From Amycolatopsis acididurans (GTDB lineage: Bacteria; Actinomycetota; Actinomycetes; Mycobacteriales; Pseudonocardiaceae): 64,000 nucleotides of DNA. The position numbers and the translations under genes were made by a program. The stretch spans positions 124,001-188,000 of the forward strand of contig NZ_JAAXLS010000005.1 of NCBI RefSeq assembly GCF_012328925.1, given 5' to 3'. Positions within the stretch are counted from its first letter, which is position 1. Every line of letters starts with the position of its first letter. This document shows, piece by piece, positions 60,889-64,000 of the stretch. The notes under the pieces were generated by a model, which made no database searches, had not been told where the DNA came from, and worked only from the letters and a program-made list of their open reading frames with translations.

Positions 60889-62406
60889 ATGACGGAAGAA
60901 GCGACGGTGCCGGAGCAGCGGACGGTATCGGCGGATGAGCAGGTGCTTCTGCGGCGCCTCCGAGCGGGCGAAGACAAGGCGTTCAGCGAGCTTTTCGAGC
61001 TGCACGCGGCCGCCGTACGCAGGCTCGCCCGCGGTATCGCCAACGACGCTTCCGAGGCGGAGGACATCACCGCCGAGACCTTCTTTCGCGTTCTGCAGGC
61101 ACTGCGCCGCGGCTCCGGTCCTCGCGACCACGTGCGCGCCTACCTACTGACCGTCGCGCGGCGCGTGTCCTGGGAGTGGCACGGTGCCCGGCGGGACGTT
61201 CCGGTCACCGACGACGAGTTGACCGTGCGCGCGGGCGCCGGTGCGGACGCGCATGCCCGCACAGCGGAGCACAGCCTGATCGCGACGGCTTTCACGAGTC
61301 TGCCCGAGCGCTGGCGTTCGGTGTTGTGGCAGACCGAGGTCGAGGGTGAGCAGCCCGCGGTGGTGGCGCCGCATTTCGGCCTTTCCGCCAACGCGACGGC
61401 TGCGCTGGCCCGCCGTGCCCGGCAGGGTTTGCGCGCGGCTTATCTGCAGGCGCATCTGGCGATGAACCGCACTTCCGACGTCAGCTGCCGCGGCGTGATC
61501 GAGAAGCTGGGTGGCTACACGGCGGGCAGCGTGACCGGGTCGGAGGCGGCCCGGATCCGTACCCATCTGCGGGGGTGCTCGTCCTGCCAGTCGATGCACG
61601 ACGAGCTGACCGACGTGTGCTCCTCGCTGCGTTCGCACGCCGGCGTGCTGGCGTTCCTGGTGCCCGCGACGGCGACGGCTGTGGGTGCCGGCGCCACGTC
61701 GGGTTCGGGCACGCTGGCCGCGGTCAAGGGCGTACTGCTGTCGAAGCTCAAGATCGGCATCGCGGTCGCCTCCACCGCAGCGGCCGGCGTGGTCGGTGCG
61801 ACGGTCGGGCCCGCGTTGCTCAATCCCGATCACACGCAGGCGATCAACCTGCCGCAGGGCGGTATCGAGCTGCAGATCTCGCCGATGGAGCCGTCGCTGA
61901 TCAGCCCGCCGCCCGGTGACGTCGTCGCGCCCGACGAGGCGACGCTGAACTACCCGGGCCCGGCCGACACGACGCCGTGGCGCGGTGGGCTGCCCGGCGG
62001 ATCGGGTAATGCCAACGGTGCTCCCGTTGCCCCGCCCGCCCCGCCGCCCGCGCCTCAGACCGATCAGCCGCAGGGCCAGAGCCAGGGCCAGGGCCGGGCG
62101 GACGCGCCCGACACGGGTGGTTCGTCGTCGGTGAATCCGCGTGTCGACACCGGCAGCAGCGACAGCCAGCCGACGTACATGACGAAGTCGGACAACGGCA
62201 ACCACGGTTCGAAGAGCCAGGGCAAGTCGCGTTCGGATCAGCAGGCCAGCGATCAGGCGCACAACAACGCGAACCCGAACAGCGCGCTGTTCCGCTGGTT
62301 CTTCTCGACGCCGACCACGAACCAGAGTACGAACAGCGGCACGACCAGCGATACGACCAGCGATACGACGACGCCGGCCACGTCCACGTCCTCTTCATCC
62401 GGTTAG
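60889..62406 (+). CDS. ECF sigma factor fused to a zinc-finger, TM and long disordered tail
   Basis: A 505-residue protein. Residues about 15-95 form sigma region 2 (LFELHAAAVRRLARGIANDASEAEDITAETFFRVLQ) and about 125-185 region 4 (LPERWRSVLWQTEVEGEQP). A zf-HC2-like motif follows, HLRGCSSC (His226, Cys230, Cys233), then a single membrane helix (about 286-310) and a 195-residue Ser/Thr/Pro/Gln tail outside. So sigma and anti-sigma-like parts are fused. ATG 60889 is preferred: GGGGAGGAGG (60868-60877) lies 11 nt upstream, whereas the GTG at 60877 is inside it. Confidence 0.85.
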   Translation: MTEEATVPEQRTVSADEQVLLRRLRAGEDKAFSELFELHAAAVRRLARGIANDASEAEDITAETFFRVLQALRRGSGPRDHVRAYLLTVARRVSWEWHGARRDVPVTDDELTVRAGAGADAHARTAEHSLIATAFTSLPERWRSVLWQTEVEGEQPAVVAPHFGLSANATAALARRARQGLRAAYLQAHLAMNRTSDVSCRGVIEKLGGYTAGSVTGSEAARIRTHLRGCSSCQSMHDELTDVCSSLRSHAGVLAFLVPATATAVGAGATSGSGTLAAVKGVLLSKLKIGIAVASTAAAGVVGATVGPALLNPDHTQAINLPQGGIELQISPMEPSLISPPPGDVVAPDEATLNYPGPADTTPWRGGLPGGSGNANGAPVAPPAPPPAPQTDQPQGQSQGQGRADAPDTGGSSSVNPRVDTGSSDSQPTYMTKSDNGNHGSKSQGKSRSDQQASDQAHNNANPNSALFRWFFSTPTTNQSTNSGTTSDTTSDTTTPATSTSSSSG

Positions 62407-62501
62407 TTCGATCTTGGCCCGGACCTCGCGCTGCGCCGCCCGGCCACGCTACCGTTGACCACGCTCACGAACGATCGGGCGTGCCTCGGGAGGCCACACA
62501 G

Positions 62502-62942
62502 ATGAACCGGCTGGTGCAGGGCGGTGACGGCCGGGAATGGGTCGTCAGGGCGCAGATGGAGTGGCGCCGTCCGGTCACGGCTGAGAACTTCGAGCACGAC
62601 GTCGCGGGCAGCCACACCCCGGGCATCGCGATGCTGGCGGTCACCGTGCTGCTCGCGATTATCCTGGTGGCCTGGCTACCCGACGGGGTCGTGGTGCCGC
62701 CCTGGGTCATCTGGGGCCTGTTGCTGATCGCGTTGTTCTTCCCGCTGCGCTGGGTGCTCAACCGCCCGTGGACGGTCGTCGCGGAAACCGAGGGCGACGT
62801 GGTGAGCGACCGGCCGCCCGAGCGCTGGGTCGGCATCGTGTCCGGGATGTTCAAGGTGCGCAACGAGGTCTCGAAGCTCGTCAAGACCATTCACCGCGAA
62901 TCGCTGCCGGACTTCGACGGCCCCCTGCATCCGATGGAGTGA
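62502..62942 (+). CDS. Small membrane protein, 146 aa, two TM helices
   Basis: I do not recognise this protein. A basic N-terminal region (EWVVRAQMEWRRP) precedes two hydrophobic segments (about residues 42-62 and 68-85) and a cytosolic C-terminal tail with VVAETEGDVVSDRPPERWVG and a negatively charged end. ATG 62502 is chosen because GGGAGG lies 9 nt upstream; a GTG at 62481 lacks that spacing. It stands just before the glycosylase gene (4-bp gap), so they may be co-transcribed; a link with DNA repair is not evident. Confidence 0.6.
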   Translation: MNRLVQGGDGREWVVRAQMEWRRPVTAENFEHDVAGSHTPGIAMLAVTVLLAIILVAWLPDGVVVPPWVIWGLLLIALFFPLRWVLNRPWTVVAETEGDVVSDRPPERWVGIVSGMFKVRNEVSKLVKTIHRESLPDFDGPLHPME

Positions 62943-62946
62943 ACCT

Positions 62947-63798
62947 GTGCCGGAGCTACCGGAGGTCGAGGCGCTGGCCCACCACCTGCGCGAGCACGCG
63001 GTGGGCCGCACGGTGACCCGTGTCGACGTGGCGTCGCTGTCGGTGCTCAAGACCGTGCGCCCGCGGTGGACGGAGTTGCACGGCCGCGAGGTCACCGCCG
63101 CGGGCAGGCACGGCAAGCATCTCGATCTCGACTGCGGCGGCATTCACCTGGTCATCCACCTCGCGCGGGCGGGCTGGCTGCGCTGGTCGGACTCGCTCTC
63201 GCCGGCCCCGCCGAAACCGGGCAAGGGCCCGTTGGCGTTGCGCGTGCACCTCGGCGGGCCCGGATTCGATCTCACCGAGGCGGGCACGAAGAAGGGGCTC
63301 GCGGTGTGGATCGTGCACGATCCCAACGAGGTGCCGAGCATCGCGCGGCTGGGCCCCGACGCGTTGGAGGTCGACCGCGCGAAGCTGGGCGAGTTGTTCG
63401 CGGGCCGCACCGAGCGGCTGAAGACGGCGCTGACCGACCAGTCGCTGATCGCCGGGATCGGCAACGCCTACTCCGACGAGATCATGCACGTGGCGAAGCT
63501 GTCGCCGTACGCCACGCCGGGCAAGCTCTCCGGCGAGGCGCTGGACCGGCTCGCCGCGGCCATGCACGAGGTGCTCACCGGTGCGGTGGAGCGTTCGGTC
63601 GGCCAGGACGCGGCCCGGCTGAAGGGGGAGAAGCGCTCGGGGCTGCGGGTGCACGCGCGCACGGGCCTGCCCTGCCCGGTCTGCGGCGACACGGTGCGCG
63701 AGATTTCCTTCGCCGACAAGTCTTTCCAGTACTGCCCGACGTGCCAGACCGGCGGTAAACCGCTCGCCGACCGCCGGATGTCGCGGCTGCTCAAGTAG
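62947..63798 (+). CDS. Fpg/Nei-family DNA glycosylase
   Basis: A 283-residue glycosylase/AP lyase. The N-terminus PELPEVE (after Met removal) gives catalytic Pro2 and Glu3; GKHLDLD contains the beta-turn lysine, and the C-terminal zinc finger has Cys243, Cys246, Cys263 and Cys266. These act in base excision repair of oxidised bases; whether Fpg-like or Nei-like specificity applies cannot be told. GTG 62947 begins exactly at the conserved N-terminus. The final residues after the finger extend past the usual end and overlap the serine hydrolase stop. Confidence 0.9.
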   Translation: MPELPEVEALAHHLREHAVGRTVTRVDVASLSVLKTVRPRWTELHGREVTAAGRHGKHLDLDCGGIHLVIHLARAGWLRWSDSLSPAPPKPGKGPLALRVHLGGPGFDLTEAGTKKGLAVWIVHDPNEVPSIARLGPDALEVDRAKLGELFAGRTERLKTALTDQSLIAGIGNAYSDEIMHVAKLSPYATPGKLSGEALDRLAAAMHEVLTGAVERSVGQDAARLKGEKRSGLRVHARTGLPCPVCGDTVREISFADKSFQYCPTCQTGGKPLADRRMSRLLK

Positions 63799-64000
63799 TC
63801 CCGCAGAACGTCGTCATCAGCACCGGGATCGGGCCGGCCGGCCACGGCTGTTCGCCGCGCAGTTCCGCACCGAGGTCGTAGGCGGTCAGCACGGTCACGA
63901 GCTGCCGCTCGCCGCTGGTGAAGGACAGGCTGTAGTAGCCCGGACCCGCACCCGTGTTGCCCCACAGTTCGCGGTCGCCGCCGGGGCACGGGAGCGTGAG
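63791..64000 (-). CDS. Serine hydrolase (beta-lactamase/D-Ala-D-Ala carboxypeptidase type), C-terminal part
   Basis: Only 69 C-terminal residues lie in the window; the start is outside. The sequence WGNTGAGPGYYSLSFTSGERQLVTVLTAYD matches the third active-site element (H/K-T-G region) and core strands of class C beta-lactamase-like enzymes and D-alanyl-D-alanine carboxypeptidases, with Asn instead of the usual His in the HTG-like motif. It is convergent with and overlaps the Fpg/Nei gene by 8 bp. No start codon is available within the window. Confidence 0.7.
   Translation of the reverse strand, partial: LTLPCPGGDRELWGNTGAGPGYYSLSFTSGERQLVTVLTAYDLGAELRGEQPWPAGPIPVLMTTFCGTT

Overview
The window comes from the chromosome of a high-GC actinomycete, most likely of the Pseudonocardiaceae (Amycolatopsis type). 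This is inferred from strong G/C bias at third codon positions, frequent GTG starts, four-base ATGA/GTGA overlaps inside operons, many genes whose start codon lies 6-8 nt after a TANNNT -10 box (leaderless transcripts), and the gene families present. No phage, transposon, rRNA or CRISPR array was seen. There is one tRNA, tRNA-Gly(GCC). About 57 protein genes are supported, two of them cut by the window ends.

Layout. 1-6320: a translationally coupled catabolic operon of a dipeptide-type ABC importer (two permeases, two ATPases), an aldehyde dehydrogenase, an SDR oxidoreductase and an amidase. 6351-10092: a large orphan protein and a pair of malyl-CoA/citramalyl-CoA lyase family enzymes. 10475-16000: small orphans, a covalent-flavin sugar lactone oxidase divergent from a D-threonine-aldolase-like PLP protein, and a TetR regulator divergent from a GH1 glycosidase/MFS sugar transporter pair. 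The GH1 protein lacks its catalytic nucleophile segment. 17693-21508: a hairpin-rich gap, two small orphans, an XRE-type regulator with a TPR-like C-terminal region and an APH-fold kinase. 21651-24560: a copper operon (membrane protein, YcnI, CopC, CopD). 24875-28425: an OpuC-type compatible-solute ABC importer, followed by about 500 bp of 22-bp minisatellite.

29000-37900: a TM0106-type nuclease, an HSD10-like dehydrogenase, UDP-glucose dehydrogenase, a DHA2 efflux pump divergent from its likely XRE regulator, and a two-component system with a candidate 27-residue membrane peptide opposite its end. 37884-46200: a probable surface-glycan locus. It has an acyltransferase-3 protein, a 1237-residue GT-GT-coiled coil-FkbM methyltransferase, two paralogous single-pass proteins with SHOCT-like N-termini, and a DUF72 protein. 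46206-48745: a TetR regulator with a perfect palindrome in its own promoter and an ABC exporter. 48833-52332: branched-chain 2-oxoacid dehydrogenase E2, E1beta and E1alpha. 52683-56939: an M20 dipeptidase and a polar amino-acid ABC importer preceded by a four-half-site GlnR-like box. 56923-64000: a tandem winged-helix protein, a beta-helix membrane protein, tRNA-Gly, an ECF sigma factor fused to a zinc-finger/TM tail, a small membrane protein, an Fpg/Nei glycosylase and the end of a serine hydrolase gene.

The most unusual items are the nucleophile-less GH1, the 22-bp minisatellite, the three-enzyme surface-glycan protein with its SHOCT partners, the GlnR-like array, the TetR autoregulatory palindrome and the candidate small membrane peptide. 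All functional calls rest on motif and family recognition by eye; no database search was run.
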